64,000 bases of DNA, taken from the NCBI RefSeq assembly GCF_014647855.1, contig NZ_BMPZ01000007.1, positions 97,857 through 161,856 on the forward strand. Direction: 5' to 3'. Below are positions 9,499 through 19,990 of the stretch, one piece after another. A model generated the notes under the pieces. The model searched no databases. It was not told the DNA's origin and was given only the letters and a program-made list of their open reading frames with translations. The DNA comes from Shewanella gelidii. GTDB taxonomy: Bacteria; Pseudomonadota; Gammaproteobacteria; Enterobacterales; Shewanellaceae. The position numbers and the translations under genes are program-made. The first letter of the stretch is position 1, and the number at the start of each line of letters is the position of its first letter.

Positions 9499-9996
9499 AT
9501 GGCAGTGCTAGAAATATTAACTTTACCTGATCCTCGCTTAAAACGTGTGGCCCAACCCGTCATCGATGTCAGTAAGGTGCAATCCTTTATTGATGATTTA
9601 ATTGAAACCATGTACCACACTGAAGATGGCATCGGATTAGCCGCCACACAGGTTGGAAGTGAGCATGCAATTATTGTGATTGATATTTCTGAGAATAGAG
9701 ATAATCCACAAGTTCTGATTAATCCTGAAATCATTGCTAGTCATGGGGATTATGTGGGCGAGGAAGGGTGTTTATCTATCCCAGGTTATCGAGCTAAAGT
9801 TGAGCGTAGTGAATCTGTAACCGTTACCGCGTTGAACCGAGATGGACAAAAGATTGAAATCCAAACCGATGAGTTTTTGGCTATCGTGTTACAACATGAA
9901 ATTGATCATCTTCAGGGGCGAGTATTCATTGACCACCTATCTAAGTTAAAGCAACAAATGGCGCTGAAGAAAGTAAAGAAAACACTGAAGCAATGA
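9499..9996 (+). CDS. def: Peptide deformylase
   Basis: A 165-residue metalloenzyme that removes the formyl group from nascent protein N-termini. All three family motifs are present: GIGLAATQVG near residue 45, EEGCLSIPG near 90, where the cysteine is a metal ligand, and HEIDHLQG near 133, with two histidine ligands and the catalytic Glu. Its position away from fmt and its divergence from the main def (no fmt-rsmB neighbours) suggest that it is an additional deformylase copy, which is inference. Confidence 0.94.
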   Translation: MAVLEILTLPDPRLKRVAQPVIDVSKVQSFIDDLIETMYHTEDGIGLAATQVGSEHAIIVIDISENRDNPQVLINPEIIASHGDYVGEEGCLSIPGYRAKVERSESVTVTALNRDGQKIEIQTDEFLAIVLQHEIDHLQGRVFIDHLSKLKQQMALKKVKKTLKQ

Positions 9997-10065
9997 TGCC
10001 ATGTGTGTTTCGATACACCCAGCAATTATCCGTAAATTCAAAGCTCAGTAAAAAAGGAGCATACA

Positions 10066-11010
10066 ATGCCACCGATTTATATTTTGCATGAAAATAGCGA
10101 ATGGATTGTGCCATTGCATGAAGCTTTTAAACAACGTCAAGAATCAGCAAAAGAGATGTTTCTTGATCAAGGGGTGGTGGATTTAGCGGCAATACCGCCT
10201 GAAGGCATTTTTTATAATAGGATGAGTGCGTCATCGCATACGAGAGGTCATCGATATGCGCCTGAGCTTACGCGTAGTGTGTTGACTTGGCTTGAGTCTC
10301 ACGGGCGCCGAGTGATCAACAATAGCCGTGCTCTATATTTTGAGGTTTGCAAAGTATCTCAATATGCTGCACTTGAATCTTGCGGTATAAATACCCCTAG
10401 AACCATTGTTGCTGTGGGCAAAACACAAGTTATAGAAGCCGCAGAATGCTTTGCCGGTGAGCCATTTATTTTGAAACCCAATCGAGGGGGAAAAGGCTTA
10501 GGAGTACAATTATTTAAAAGTATTAATGAGTTGAAAGACTATTTAGTTTGTGAGGATTATGAAGCACCACTTGATGGTACTTGGTTAGTGCAAGCCTATG
10601 TTCACGCAGCAGAAAATCACATCACCCGTTGTGAATTTGTTGGGGGGAAATTTGTTTACAGTGTCAATGTCAACACGGAGCAAGGCTTTGAGTTGTGTCC
10701 AGCTGATAGTTGTCAAATTAGTGAGCAAGTTTGCCCTGCGACGGCGCCAAGTCATAAATTTAACATCAGTCATGAATTTGATCGTCATGAAATCATCACT
10801 AGATATGAAACGTTTTTACAAAAAAATCAGATTGAAATTGCGGGTATTGAACTGATTAAAGATATTCATGGGCAGCTCTACACTTACGATGTCAATACGA
10901 ATACGAATTACAATCGTAGAGCCGAGTTAGAGGGGGGAGTCCCGCTGACAGGTATGGACGCTATCGCAGAGTTTCTTATTCAAACTCGAGATGCGCAATA
11001 TAAAACCTAA
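10066..11010 (+). CDS. ATP-grasp family ligase, RimK-like
   Basis: A 314-residue protein. The N-terminal half resembles the pre-ATP-grasp domain, and residues about 105-310 form an ATP-grasp fold: GEPFILKPNRGGKGLGVQLF is the nucleotide-binding lysine and glycine-rich loop, and YTYDVNTNTNYN is the metal-binding Asp/Asn motif near the end. ATP-grasp enzymes of this type join a carboxylate to an amine (alpha-L-glutamate ligases, peptide tailoring). The substrate cannot be read from the sequence. AAAAAGGAGC precedes the ATG. No peptide precursor or transporter is adjacent. Confidence 0.8.
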   Translation: MPPIYILHENSEWIVPLHEAFKQRQESAKEMFLDQGVVDLAAIPPEGIFYNRMSASSHTRGHRYAPELTRSVLTWLESHGRRVINNSRALYFEVCKVSQYAALESCGINTPRTIVAVGKTQVIEAAECFAGEPFILKPNRGGKGLGVQLFKSINELKDYLVCEDYEAPLDGTWLVQAYVHAAENHITRCEFVGGKFVYSVNVNTEQGFELCPADSCQISEQVCPATAPSHKFNISHEFDRHEIITRYETFLQKNQIEIAGIELIKDIHGQLYTYDVNTNTNYNRRAELEGGVPLTGMDAIAEFLIQTRDAQYKT

Positions 11011-11060
11011 TTTAACGCTCACGAAGCAAGATCAATGTGTAATTGATATGATGAAATGAA

Positions 11061-11088
11061 AAAAAGCCAGCATGAAAGCTGGCTTTTT
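11061..11088. terminator. Bidirectional terminator between the ATP-grasp gene and aceA
   Basis: AAAAAGCCAGC and GCTGGCTTTTT form an 11-bp stem around ATGAAA, with T runs on both strands. It serves the two convergent genes. Confidence 0.9.
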
Positions 11089-11137
11089 CCGACTTAAAAG
11101 AAACGCTTTGAAACCGAGTTTACGGATTACTCACTGA

Positions 11138-12724
11138 TTATCCGAATTGGTTCATCGTGTTGTCTTTACCCGATGCTTTTAATGCTTGGTCACCAGAGAA
11201 GTACTCTTTGTGATCATCACCGATATCAGAACCTGCCATGTTTTGGTGCTTCACGCAGGCAATGCCTTGGCGAATTTCTTTACGTTGTACATTTGCAACG
11301 TAGCCCAGCATTCCTTGGTCACCAAAGTACTCTTTCGCGAGGTTGTCGGTAGACAATGCAGCGGTATGGTACGTAGGTAGCGTAATCAGATGATGGAAAA
11401 TACCTGCTTCACGTGCCGCATCGGCTTGGAAGGTGCGGATCTTTTCATCTGCTAAAGCAGCAAGCTCTGTTTCATCATAATCAACGCTCATTAAGTTGTC
11501 GCGGTTGTAACCTGAAACATCTTGACCCGCCTCATCCATTGCATCAAATACCTGTTGACGGAAGTTGAGTGTCCAGTTAAATGATGGTGAGTTGTTGTAG
11601 ACCAACTTCGCGTTAGGCACGGTTTCACGGATTGCGTTGACCATTGCGCCAATTTGACCAATATGGGGCTTCTCTGTTTCAATCCAAATGAGGTCCGCAC
11701 CATTTTGTAATGAGGTAATGCAATCTAGGATACAGCGTTGTTCGCCTGTGCCCTTACGGAATTGGAATAGACCATTCGGTAGACGGGCTGGCTTCACAAG
11801 CTTTCCATTTTGAACGAGTGTGACGTCGCCATTTTGCAGTTGTTCTGGTGCAACCTCTTCCACATCAAGGAAAGAGTTGTACTGATCGCCTAAATCCCCA
11901 GCAGTTTGCGTCATCGCAATTTTCTGTGTGAGGCCTGCACCGAGTGAATCGGTACGTGCAACGATAACGCCATCATCAACACCAAGTTCTAAGAATGCAT
12001 AGCGAACGGCATTAATTTTTGAAAGGAACTCTGCATGCGGCACGGTGACTTTACCGTCTTGGTGACCACATTGTTTTACGTCTGACACTTGGTTTTCAAT
12101 TTGAATACAACACGCTCCGGCTTCAATCATTTGTTTTGCCATGAGGTAGGTTGCTTCTTCGTTACCGAAGCCTGCATCAATGTCAGCAATAATCGGTACG
12201 ACGTGTGTTTCAAAGTTATCAATTTTACTTTGTACTGCGGATTTTTCTTCTGCAGTAGTTGCGCTATCTAACGCTCTAAATAGTCCGCCTAACTCTCGAG
12301 CGTCGGCTTGACGCAGGAACGTATATAGCTCTGCAATCAATGAGGCGACAGCAGTTTTCTCATGCATTGACTGATCTGGAAGTGGGCCAAATTCTGAGCG
12401 AAGCGCTGCGATCATCCAACCCGACAAGTATAAGTAACGACGTTTCGTTGTGAGAAGGTGCTTTTTAATAGAGATCATTTTTTGCTGACCGATAAATCCA
12501 TGCCAACAACCTAATGACTGCGTATATTTTGATGAGTCTGCATCATACTCAGCCATATCTTCACGCATGATCTTCGCGGTATATTTTGCGATATCTAAGC
12601 CAGTTTGAAACTGGTTTTGCAGTCGCATGCGGGCAACAGACTCTGAGCTGATGGCATTCCAAGCTGAACCTTGAGTCTCTAGTAAGGTAGCTGCTTCATC
12701 AATGTATTTAGTATAAGTAGTCAT
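11138..12724 (-). CDS. aceA: Isocitrate lyase (long type)
   Basis: A 528-residue isocitrate lyase that splits isocitrate into glyoxylate and succinate. The catalytic loop is seen as KQCGHQDGKV near residue 215; here the usual KKCGH reads KQCGH, as in the long Pseudomonas/Shewanella class. IADIDAGFGNEEATY near 175 binds metal and substrate. The size is well above the 434 residues of the E. coli enzyme and is typical of this subclass. It is divergent from a LysR gene, with malate synthase G beyond it, so the glyoxylate shunt is complete here. Confidence 0.95.
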   Translation of the reverse strand: MTTYTKYIDEAATLLETQGSAWNAISSESVARMRLQNQFQTGLDIAKYTAKIMREDMAEYDADSSKYTQSLGCWHGFIGQQKMISIKKHLLTTKRRYLYLSGWMIAALRSEFGPLPDQSMHEKTAVASLIAELYTFLRQADARELGGLFRALDSATTAEEKSAVQSKIDNFETHVVPIIADIDAGFGNEEATYLMAKQMIEAGACCIQIENQVSDVKQCGHQDGKVTVPHAEFLSKINAVRYAFLELGVDDGVIVARTDSLGAGLTQKIAMTQTAGDLGDQYNSFLDVEEVAPEQLQNGDVTLVQNGKLVKPARLPNGLFQFRKGTGEQRCILDCITSLQNGADLIWIETEKPHIGQIGAMVNAIRETVPNAKLVYNNSPSFNWTLNFRQQVFDAMDEAGQDVSGYNRDNLMSVDYDETELAALADEKIRTFQADAAREAGIFHHLITLPTYHTAALSTDNLAKEYFGDQGMLGYVANVQRKEIRQGIACVKHQNMAGSDIGDDHKEYFSGDQALKASGKDNTMNQFG

Positions 12725-12836
12725 AGTTAATCCCTTCTACGAAATAATGGTACGCGACATTTGATTACCTGATAAATAGTAGTAATAATGAACGTAATTA
12801 ATCTAATTTATACTTTCTATCTTCGGTATTTATCCT

Positions 12837-13787
12837 ATGAATATGTCTCGTATCGACTTGAATCTATTGGTATATCTTGATGTTTTACTTCGTGAAAAAA
12901 ATGTTACAAGAGCAGCAGACAAATTAGGCATTAGTCAGCCCGCAATGAGTAACGGGTTGAAAAGGCTAAGAAATTTGTTTGATGACCCTTTGTTGATTCG
13001 CACAAGTAATGGAATGACACCGACAGAGCGTGCACAAGAGTTGGAACCCCAGGTCCGCCAATTGCTTGTAGGTATTGAAAAGGCGGTACAACCGCGCACA
13101 GAATTCGATGCTGTGAACAGTAATCGAGTGTTCCGCATGATGGCAAGTGACTATGCCGAAGCCACGTTGATCCCACCGCTCATCACTAAACTTCGAGAGC
13201 GGGCACCGAATATTATACTCGACATCATGACGCCAAGCGATGTTAGCTTCCCCGATGTAGAACAAGGTCGGGTCGATATGGTGATCAATAGATTTGACAG
13301 TATCCCTTTGTCTTTTCACCAAAAAGTTTTGTGGAGCGATGATTTTAGCTGTGTTATCAGTGATCATAATCCAGTATTAAATAAGTTTAATTTAGAAGGT
13401 TATTTATCAGCACATCATGTTTGGGTGAGTAAAACTGGTATGGGGGTCGGGGTTGGGATGGATCCAAGTGATGTGCAGCGACTTGGTTGGGTTGATGATG
13501 CATTAGATAAAATCGGTGCTAAGCGGCACATCACGGTATTCACTCGACATTATCAACAGGCTTGCTTACTGGCACAGCGGCAAGATTTGATAGCAACTGT
13601 CCCCTCCAAAATGGCTAAACAGCAGCAGCACCGTGAAGGTGTCAAGATTGTCCCACCGCCATTTGAAATTAAACCGATTAAATTAACCATGGCTTGGAGT
13701 CCACTCTACCAACATGATCCGGCCCATAAATGGATGAGACAGCAGATTAATGAAACGGCCATTGAGATAGATCAGGCCATCGCTTAG
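12837..13787 (+). CDS. LysR-family transcriptional regulator
   Basis: A 316-residue regulator with an N-terminal winged helix-turn-helix at residues 5-65 (LREKNVTRAADKLGISQPAM) and a periplasmic-binding-like effector domain from about 95. It lies between aceA, which is divergent from it by 112 bp, and glcB, 200 bp downstream on the same strand. It is therefore the obvious candidate to control the glyoxylate shunt. That role is inferred from position, and the effector is unknown. The first of two close ATG codons was used. Confidence 0.88.
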   Translation: MNMSRIDLNLLVYLDVLLREKNVTRAADKLGISQPAMSNGLKRLRNLFDDPLLIRTSNGMTPTERAQELEPQVRQLLVGIEKAVQPRTEFDAVNSNRVFRMMASDYAEATLIPPLITKLRERAPNIILDIMTPSDVSFPDVEQGRVDMVINRFDSIPLSFHQKVLWSDDFSCVISDHNPVLNKFNLEGYLSAHHVWVSKTGMGVGVGMDPSDVQRLGWVDDALDKIGAKRHITVFTRHYQQACLLAQRQDLIATVPSKMAKQQQHREGVKIVPPPFEIKPIKLTMAWSPLYQHDPAHKWMRQQINETAIEIDQAIA

Positions 13788-13918
13788 AGTAGGTGTTGTT
13801 TGTTTTATGAACTGATATTTGTTTTGTGAATGATGTCAATAAACACTATAAATTGGCTAAATGTAAAATGGTTAGGCTAGGCTAGGTTGATAACTTTTAT
13901 CGGCCTTAGCGTAAAATA

Positions 13919-13932
13919 TTAGCTATAGCTAA
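13919..13932. promoter_or_regulatory. Perfect 14-bp palindrome upstream of glcB
   Basis: TTAGCTATAGCTAA reads the same on both strands and sits about 54 bp before the glcB start. It could be an operator or part of the core promoter. No regulator is assigned. Confidence 0.35.
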
Positions 13933-13985
13933 CTGTTATAACTTATATTTTTCAAGTAATTAGCACCATGAAAAGGGACAAGGAT

Positions 13986-16160
13986 ATGACTTCAAGAGTT
14001 CAAGTAGGTGGTTTACAAGTCGCAAGTAGTCTTTGGCAATTAATCGAAGATAAGGTTGCACCTGGTACCGGCGTTAGCTCGGCAGACTTTTGGCAAGCTT
14101 TTGAAAATATTGTCGAAGAGTTAGGTCCCAAAAACAAAGCATTACTTGCAAAGCGTGAACAGTTACAAAAGCAAATTGATCAATGGCATACCGAGCGTAA
14201 AGAGCAGCCACACAATGCCGAAGCATATAAACAATTTTTATATGACATTGGTTATCTTGTGCCTGAGGGTGAAGCTTTTTCGGTGACGACACAAAATGTT
14301 GATGAGGAAATCAAAGTGCAAGCTGGGCCGCAACTCGTCGTCCCGGTGAAAAATGCACGTTTTAGTTTAAACGCTGCGAACGCTAGGTGGGGGAGTTTGT
14401 ACGATGCCCTTTACGGAACCGATGCAATTAGCGATACCGAAGGTGCCGAATTAACAGCTGGTTATAACCCGGTTCGCGGTAATAAGGTGATTGCATTTGC
14501 AAAACAACACCTTGACTGTGTTGCGGCGCTTGAATCTGGGAGTCATGCTCAAGCGGTTAACTACAAAGTTGTTGATTGTCGCCTTGTGATTACGTTAGCG
14601 GATGGTACTGAAACGACGCTTGCAACGCCTCAAAAATTTGTTGGCTTTAAAGGCGAAGCTTCCGAACCCCACGCTGTTCTTCTGAAAAACAATGGTTTGC
14701 ATGTAGAAATCCAAATTGATAATCAACATCCAATTGGTAAAACAGATGCTGCTGGCGTAAAAGATCTGTTAGTAGAAGCAGCGGTCACCACGATTATGGA
14801 TTGTGAAGATTCTGTCGCTGTTGTTGATGCTGAAGATAAAGTTGAAATTTACAGCAATTGGCTCGGGTTAATGCAGGGTAATTTAAGTGCTGAGTTCCAA
14901 AAAGGTGGCAAAACACTACTTCGCGAGCTAAATGATGATCGCAAGTATCAGTCTCCTATCGGTGATGAATTCATACTTCCAGGTCGAAGTTTATTATTTA
15001 ACCGTAATGTCGGTCATTTAATGACAATCGATGCCGTGCTTGATAAAAATGGCAATGAGGTTCCGGAAGGTTTCCTTGATGGCATGGTGACTGTACTTGC
15101 TGCTATACACGATCTTAAAGGGAATAATAATCAACGTAGTAATAGTCGCGCTGGTTCAGTCAATATCGTGAAACCTAAGATGCATGGACCTGAGGAAGTA
15201 GAACTCACTTGTGAGTTATTTGCTCGCATTGAAGATGCTCTGAGCTTAAATCGAAATACCATTAAAGTTGGTATTATGGATGAAGAACGTCGTACAACCG
15301 TGAATTTGAAAGAGTGTATACGTGTCGCGAAAGAGCGAGTTGTATTTATCAACACAGGTTTCCTGGATAGAACTGGTGACGAAATTCATACTTCGATGCT
15401 AGCCGGTCCTTTTGTTGCAAAATCTCAAATGAAACAACAAGCTTGGATTAAAGCATACGAAGATTGGAACGTAGATATTGGTCTCGAATGTGGCTTAAGT
15501 GGTGTTGCACAGATTGGTAAGGGGATGTGGCCAATGCCAGACGAAATGGCGGCGATGTTAGAGCAGAAGTCGGGTCATCCTAAAGCCGGTGCTAATACTG
15601 CGTGGGTTCCTTCACCCAATGGAGCTACATTACACTCGATCCACTATCACCAAATCAATGTTTTTCAAACGCAAGAGGCGATCAAAAAACGAGCGCGAGC
15701 TAGTCTAGATGATATCCTCAACATTCCGTTAGAAACCTCGCCAGAGTCGTTAACATCAGAGCAAATTAAGTTTGAACTGGACAATAATTCTCAAGGAATT
15801 TTGGGCTACGTGGTTCGTTGGATTGATCATGGTGTTGGTTGTTCCAAAGTGCCTGATATTAATAATGTCGGATTGATGGAAGATCGTGCAACCCTAAGAA
15901 TTTCTTCTCAACATATTGCTAATTGGTTAGAACATGGGGTCTGTACTGAAGCGCAAGTGATGGAAGCAATGAAACGAATGGCTGCCGTGGTGGATGGCCA
16001 GAATGCGTTTGACCCAGAGTATAGGGCGATGGCCCCTAGTTTTGATGGCATTGCGTTTAAAGCCGCTTGTGATTTAATCTTTAAGGGTAAAGAACAGCCT
16101 TCAGGTTATACCGAACCTTTGCTGCATGCTTACCGTAAGCAAGCTAAATTGCAAAGTTAA
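13986..16160 (+). CDS. glcB: Malate synthase G
   Basis: A 724-residue malate synthase G that condenses glyoxylate with acetyl-CoA to malate. Type G features are the length, the N-terminal clasp ([21 protein letters not shown]), [18 protein letters not shown] near residue 265, [17 protein letters not shown] near 430 and the catalytic region [14 protein letters not shown] near 455. The ATG at 13986 has AGGGA 8 bases upstream and gives the standard start; an ATG 18 bases earlier is weaker. Type G, rather than AceB type A, partners isocitrate lyase here, with the LysR gene between them. Confidence 0.95.
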   Translation: MTSRVQVGGLQVASSLWQLIEDKVAPGTGVSSADFWQAFENIVEELGPKNKALLAKREQLQKQIDQWHTERKEQPHNAEAYKQFLYDIGYLVPEGEAFSVTTQNVDEEIKVQAGPQLVVPVKNARFSLNAANARWGSLYDALYGTDAISDTEGAELTAGYNPVRGNKVIAFAKQHLDCVAALESGSHAQAVNYKVVDCRLVITLADGTETTLATPQKFVGFKGEASEPHAVLLKNNGLHVEIQIDNQHPIGKTDAAGVKDLLVEAAVTTIMDCEDSVAVVDAEDKVEIYSNWLGLMQGNLSAEFQKGGKTLLRELNDDRKYQSPIGDEFILPGRSLLFNRNVGHLMTIDAVLDKNGNEVPEGFLDGMVTVLAAIHDLKGNNNQRSNSRAGSVNIVKPKMHGPEEVELTCELFARIEDALSLNRNTIKVGIMDEERRTTVNLKECIRVAKERVVFINTGFLDRTGDEIHTSMLAGPFVAKSQMKQQAWIKAYEDWNVDIGLECGLSGVAQIGKGMWPMPDEMAAMLEQKSGHPKAGANTAWVPSPNGATLHSIHYHQINVFQTQEAIKKRARASLDDILNIPLETSPESLTSEQIKFELDNNSQGILGYVVRWIDHGVGCSKVPDINNVGLMEDRATLRISSQHIANWLEHGVCTEAQVMEAMKRMAAVVDGQNAFDPEYRAMAPSFDGIAFKAACDLIFKGKEQPSGYTEPLLHAYRKQAKLQS

Positions 16161-16204
16161 CCTTTAGTATCGTGTTCTGATTAAATCAGAACTTACATTT
16201 AAAT

Positions 16205-16228
16205 AGCCGGAGTAACCTCCGGCTTTTT
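16205..16228 (+). terminator. Terminator after glcB
   Basis: AGCCGGAG-TAAC-CTCCGGCT is a perfect 8-bp stem with a 4-base loop, followed by TTTT, 45 bp after the glcB stop. Confidence 0.92.
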
Positions 16229-16408
16229 GTTGTTCGCGATGTAGCGCATTGCATTATTTTCGTAGTACAACGTGCGTGTTGTGATGCGAGACGGTTTTTG
16301 GCATTTATTTTGTGTGATGAAGATCTAGACAAGCATTTAAAATCAGAATACTCTCTATCTAGAGTATTTGCTCTATTTGGGTAAGGCAAAGCATTAGTGG
16401 AGAGATCA

Positions 16409-17287
16409 ATGGAACAACAATCAGAAATTACTGCGCATGAAACTGAACCAGAGCGAGATCAACTGCTAGAAGCGGCTCAGCAGATTCAGGTCGATGGTAC
16501 AGACGTTATTATTGAAGGTAAGGGAAAAGATACCATCGTGATGATCCACGGTTGGCCAGATACGTTTCGAATATGGGACAAGCAAGTTGAAGCCTTGCAA
16601 GACCAATACCGCTGCGTTCGCTTTACTTTACCAGGCTACGATAAAAATTCGCCAAGAGCGTTCTATAGCTTAGAGCAACTTGTAGATAAAATTAACAAAA
16701 TAGTCGATGCAGTAAGTGAGGGTGACCCCGTTACTTTGTTGTTGCATGACTGGGGCTGCTTCTTTGGTTATCAATTTTATATGCGATACCCAGAGAAAGT
16801 ATCAAAAATCATAGGCGTGGACATTGGTGATGCAGGCTCCAAAGAGCATGTTTTGAGTGCCAAAGTTAAAGCCTTTATGTTTGGTTATCAAATGTGGTTG
16901 GCAACGGCATGGAAGATTGGCGGGCCCATTGGTGATGCTATGACGCGTAAGATGGCGAAGATTTTAAAAGCACCTGGTGACATCGAGAGTATTACGTCTT
17001 CAATGACCTATTCTTATTATTGGAAGTGGAGTAATACATTAACTGGTAGACCGTTAGGCAATTTACCCTTGGATATTCAATGTCCATTTTTGTTTATGTA
17101 CGGCGAGAATAAGCCGGGTATGTTTCATTCCAAATCATGGGAAGAACGCATTTCCGCAACTCCAGGAAATAGAGTTGTACCATTTGCGACGCGTCATTGG
17201 GTGATGACAGAGGCAAAAGACGAATTTAACCATACCTTGCTAGATTGGCTTCAAGAATTTAAAAATCCCTTACATCAAGCGAGTTAG
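16409..17287 (+). CDS. Alpha/beta hydrolase
   Basis: A 292-residue alpha/beta hydrolase fold protein: oxyanion-hole motif HGWPDTFRIWD near residue 46, and a nucleophile elbow that reads LHDWGCFFG, so Asp is the nucleophile, as in epoxide hydrolases and haloalkane dehalogenases. A C-terminal ATRHWVMTE supplies the catalytic His. The Asp nucleophile separates it from Ser esterases. The substrate is not known. The ATG at 16409 follows GGAG by 6 bases and is preferred over the GTG 12 bases upstream. Confidence 0.82.
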   Translation: MEQQSEITAHETEPERDQLLEAAQQIQVDGTDVIIEGKGKDTIVMIHGWPDTFRIWDKQVEALQDQYRCVRFTLPGYDKNSPRAFYSLEQLVDKINKIVDAVSEGDPVTLLLHDWGCFFGYQFYMRYPEKVSKIIGVDIGDAGSKEHVLSAKVKAFMFGYQMWLATAWKIGGPIGDAMTRKMAKILKAPGDIESITSSMTYSYYWKWSNTLTGRPLGNLPLDIQCPFLFMYGENKPGMFHSKSWEERISATPGNRVVPFATRHWVMTEAKDEFNHTLLDWLQEFKNPLHQAS

Positions 17288-17333
17288 CCCAAACAACTCG
17301 TCTTTTATAGTATTCAACTTTATTATGTGCATG

Positions 17334-17363
17334 AAAAAGCCAGTCAAAATGACTGGCTTTTTT
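17334..17363. terminator. Bidirectional terminator between the hydrolase gene and adhE
   Basis: AAAAAGCCAGTCA and TGACTGGCTTTTTT form a 13-bp stem with a 3-base loop and T runs on both strands, between convergent genes. Confidence 0.93.
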
Positions 17364-17383
17364 GGTACTCATTATTGCGCTAT

Positions 17384-19990
17384 TTAAGATTGTGCGTCTT
17401 TATATTCACGACCATAGTAGCTGTCGAGTAGAATTTGTTTCAATTCACTCATGAGTGGGAAGCGTGGATTTGCACCAGTACATTGGTCATCAAACGCATC
17501 TTCTGCTAATTCATCAAGTTTTGCCAAAAAGTCTGCTTCGTTGACTCCTGCTGCTTGGATAGACGCTGGTATGCCAATCGCCGCCTTGAGTTCATCAATT
17601 TTTTCAAGGAGTTTCTCGACTTTTTCCGCATCAGTAGTTCCACCTAGTTTTAATGAGTCAGCGATAGCCGCATATCGGCAAAGTGCCTGTGGGCGATCAT
17701 ACTGGCTAAATGCAGCTTGTTTGGTTGGGATATCTGTAGCATTAAAGCGAATGACGTTACTAATCAATAGTGCATTAGCTAGACCGTGCGCTAAATGGAA
17801 CTCTGCGCCAAGTTTGTGAGCCATCGAGTGACAGATGCCTAAGAAAGCGTTTGCGAACGCAATTCCGGCAATAGTTGCACCATTGTGCACTTTTTCACGG
17901 GCAATTGGTGCGCTAGCGCCTAGTTCATATGAATCAGGTAAGTATTTAAATAATAAGTCTAAAGCTTGTAATGCTTGACCATCACTATATTCATTTGCCA
18001 TAACACTGACATAAGCTTCTAGGGCGTGAGTAATTGCATCAATGCCGCCAAATGCCGTTAATGATTTCGGCATATCCATCACCAAATTTGGATCTACAAT
18101 CGCCATATTGGGCGTTAATTGATAATCGGCAATTGGGTACTTCATACCGGTTTGTTCATCGGTAACAACTGCAAACGGTGTTACTTCGGAACCGGTTCCA
18201 GAAGTCGTTGGAATGGCAACCATTTTCGCTTTGATGCCCATTTTAGGGAATTTATAAATGCGCTTTCGAATATCCATAAAACGGAGTGCTAAATCAGCGA
18301 AATCAACTTCTGGATGTTCATACATTACCCACATGATCTTTGCGGCATCCATGGGGGAACCGCCGCCAAGTGCTATGATGACATCGGGCTGGAATCTATT
18401 TGCAACGTCAGTTCCTTTGCGTACGACTGCTAGCGTCGGATCCGCTTCGACTTCATAGAAAACTTCTGTCTCTAAACCTTGTTCCTTCAAGATTTGAATC
18501 GTTTCATCGCAGTAGCCATTGTTAAACAGGTATTTGTCAGTGACGATAAGTGCCCGTTTGTTTTCACTTAATTCTTCAAGCGCAATTGGCAAGCTGCCAC
18601 GACGGAAGTAGATAGACGAAGGTAGCTTATGCCACAACATGTTTTCAGCCCTCTTAGCGACAGTTTTCTTGTTAATTAAGTGACTTGGACCTACGTTTTC
18701 AGAAATTGAATTTCCACCCCATGAGCCACAGCCCAGTGTTAAAGATGGTGCCAGTTTGAAGTTGTATAAATCACCAATTCCCCCTTGTGAGGCGGGCGTA
18801 TTGATCAATATGCGAGCGGTTTTCATTCTGAAGCCAAACTCTTTTACCCGCTGCGCTTGGGTGTCTTGATCTGTGTAAAGTCCTGATGTGTGACCAATAC
18901 CACCTAAGGCGACGAGCGCTTCGGCTTTGTCGACAGCTTCTTCAAAATCTTTTGCTCGATACATAGCTAACAGTGGCGATAGTTTCTCATGGGCAAATGC
19001 TTCTGCTTCGGTGAGACCACTGACTTCGCCTATTAAAACTTTTGTCCAACTCGGGACCTTGATATCGGCCATCGCTGCGATCGTGGCTGCACTTTGGCCA
19101 ACGATATCTGCATTAAGACCGCCATTTTTTAATATCACATCTTGCATGGCTTGGGTTTCAAACTCGTTGAGTAGATAACCACCATGGGTAGCAAAACGCT
19201 CCCGCACTTGTTCATATATTTCATCGACAACCACCACGGCTTGCTCTGATGCGCACACCACGCCATTGTCGAATGTTTTGGACATTAATATAGAACTCAC
19301 AGCACGCTTAATGTCAGCAGTTTCGTCGATTACGATTGGCGTATTACCGGCACCCACGCCAATTGCTGGTTTCCCAGAAGAGTAGGCAGCTTTGACCATT
19401 CCTGGTCCACCTGTGGCTAAGATAAGATTTACTTTATCATGGGTCATCAGTTGGTTTGAAAGCGCTACGCTTGGCTCATCGATCCAACCAATAATATCTT
19501 TGGGTGCGCCAGCAGCGATTGCAGCATCTAGAACCAGTTTAGCAGCGGTAGTTGTCGATACTTTGGCGCGTGGATGTGGTGAGAAAACGATCCCGTTGCG
19601 AGTTTTTAGGCTGATTAATGCTTTAAAGACTGCAGTGGATGTTGGGTTGGTCGTTGGTACAATGCCGCAAATGATGCCCACAGGCTCGGCAATTGTGATC
19701 GTTCCAAAGGTTTTGTCTTCTTCTAAAATACCGCAGGTTTTTTCATCTTTATATTTGTTGTAGATATACTCGGATGCAAAGTGATTTTTGATAACTTTAT
19801 CTTCAATCACTCCCATGCCAGTCTCTTTACCCGCCATTTTAGCGAGTGATATCCGCGCATCAGCTGCAGCGAGTGCTGCTGCTCTAAAGATTTTATCGAC
19901 TTTCTCTTGGCTAAAGCTGGCGTATTCTGCTTGTGCTTTCGCAACACGCTCCATCAATAGATCAAGTTCTTCTGCATTATTGACTGTCAT
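17384..19990 (-). CDS. adhE: Bifunctional acetaldehyde-CoA/alcohol dehydrogenase
   Basis: An 868-residue AdhE that reduces acetyl-CoA to acetaldehyde and then ethanol, regenerating NAD+ in fermentation. Residues 1-440 are the aldehyde dehydrogenase half, with its catalytic cysteine in NGVVCASEQAVV near 246. Residues about 450-868 are the iron-dependent alcohol dehydrogenase half, with the NADH motif GGGSPMDAAK near 545 and iron-binding histidines in GICHSMAHKLG and HGLANALL near 720-735. AdhE works as long filaments (spirosomes). The length is normal (E. coli 891). The 5' region of about 490 bp is unusually long and may hold redox-responsive regulation, but no clear Rex or FNR site was found. 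Confidence 0.97.
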   Translation of the reverse strand: MTVNNAEELDLLMERVAKAQAEYASFSQEKVDKIFRAAALAAADARISLAKMAGKETGMGVIEDKVIKNHFASEYIYNKYKDEKTCGILEEDKTFGTITIAEPVGIICGIVPTTNPTSTAVFKALISLKTRNGIVFSPHPRAKVSTTTAAKLVLDAAIAAGAPKDIIGWIDEPSVALSNQLMTHDKVNLILATGGPGMVKAAYSSGKPAIGVGAGNTPIVIDETADIKRAVSSILMSKTFDNGVVCASEQAVVVVDEIYEQVRERFATHGGYLLNEFETQAMQDVILKNGGLNADIVGQSAATIAAMADIKVPSWTKVLIGEVSGLTEAEAFAHEKLSPLLAMYRAKDFEEAVDKAEALVALGGIGHTSGLYTDQDTQAQRVKEFGFRMKTARILINTPASQGGIGDLYNFKLAPSLTLGCGSWGGNSISENVGPSHLINKKTVAKRAENMLWHKLPSSIYFRRGSLPIALEELSENKRALIVTDKYLFNNGYCDETIQILKEQGLETEVFYEVEADPTLAVVRKGTDVANRFQPDVIIALGGGSPMDAAKIMWVMYEHPEVDFADLALRFMDIRKRIYKFPKMGIKAKMVAIPTTSGTGSEVTPFAVVTDEQTGMKYPIADYQLTPNMAIVDPNLVMDMPKSLTAFGGIDAITHALEAYVSVMANEYSDGQALQALDLLFKYLPDSYELGASAPIAREKVHNGATIAGIAFANAFLGICHSMAHKLGAEFHLAHGLANALLISNVIRFNATDIPTKQAAFSQYDRPQALCRYAAIADSLKLGGTTDAEKVEKLLEKIDELKAAIGIPASIQAAGVNEADFLAKLDELAEDAFDDQCTGANPRFPLMSELKQILLDSYYGREYKDAQS

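Noticed and set aside
12966..13367. 133-codon frame antisense to the LysR gene
   Set aside because: No domain, no ribosome-binding site and complete overlap with a well-supported gene.
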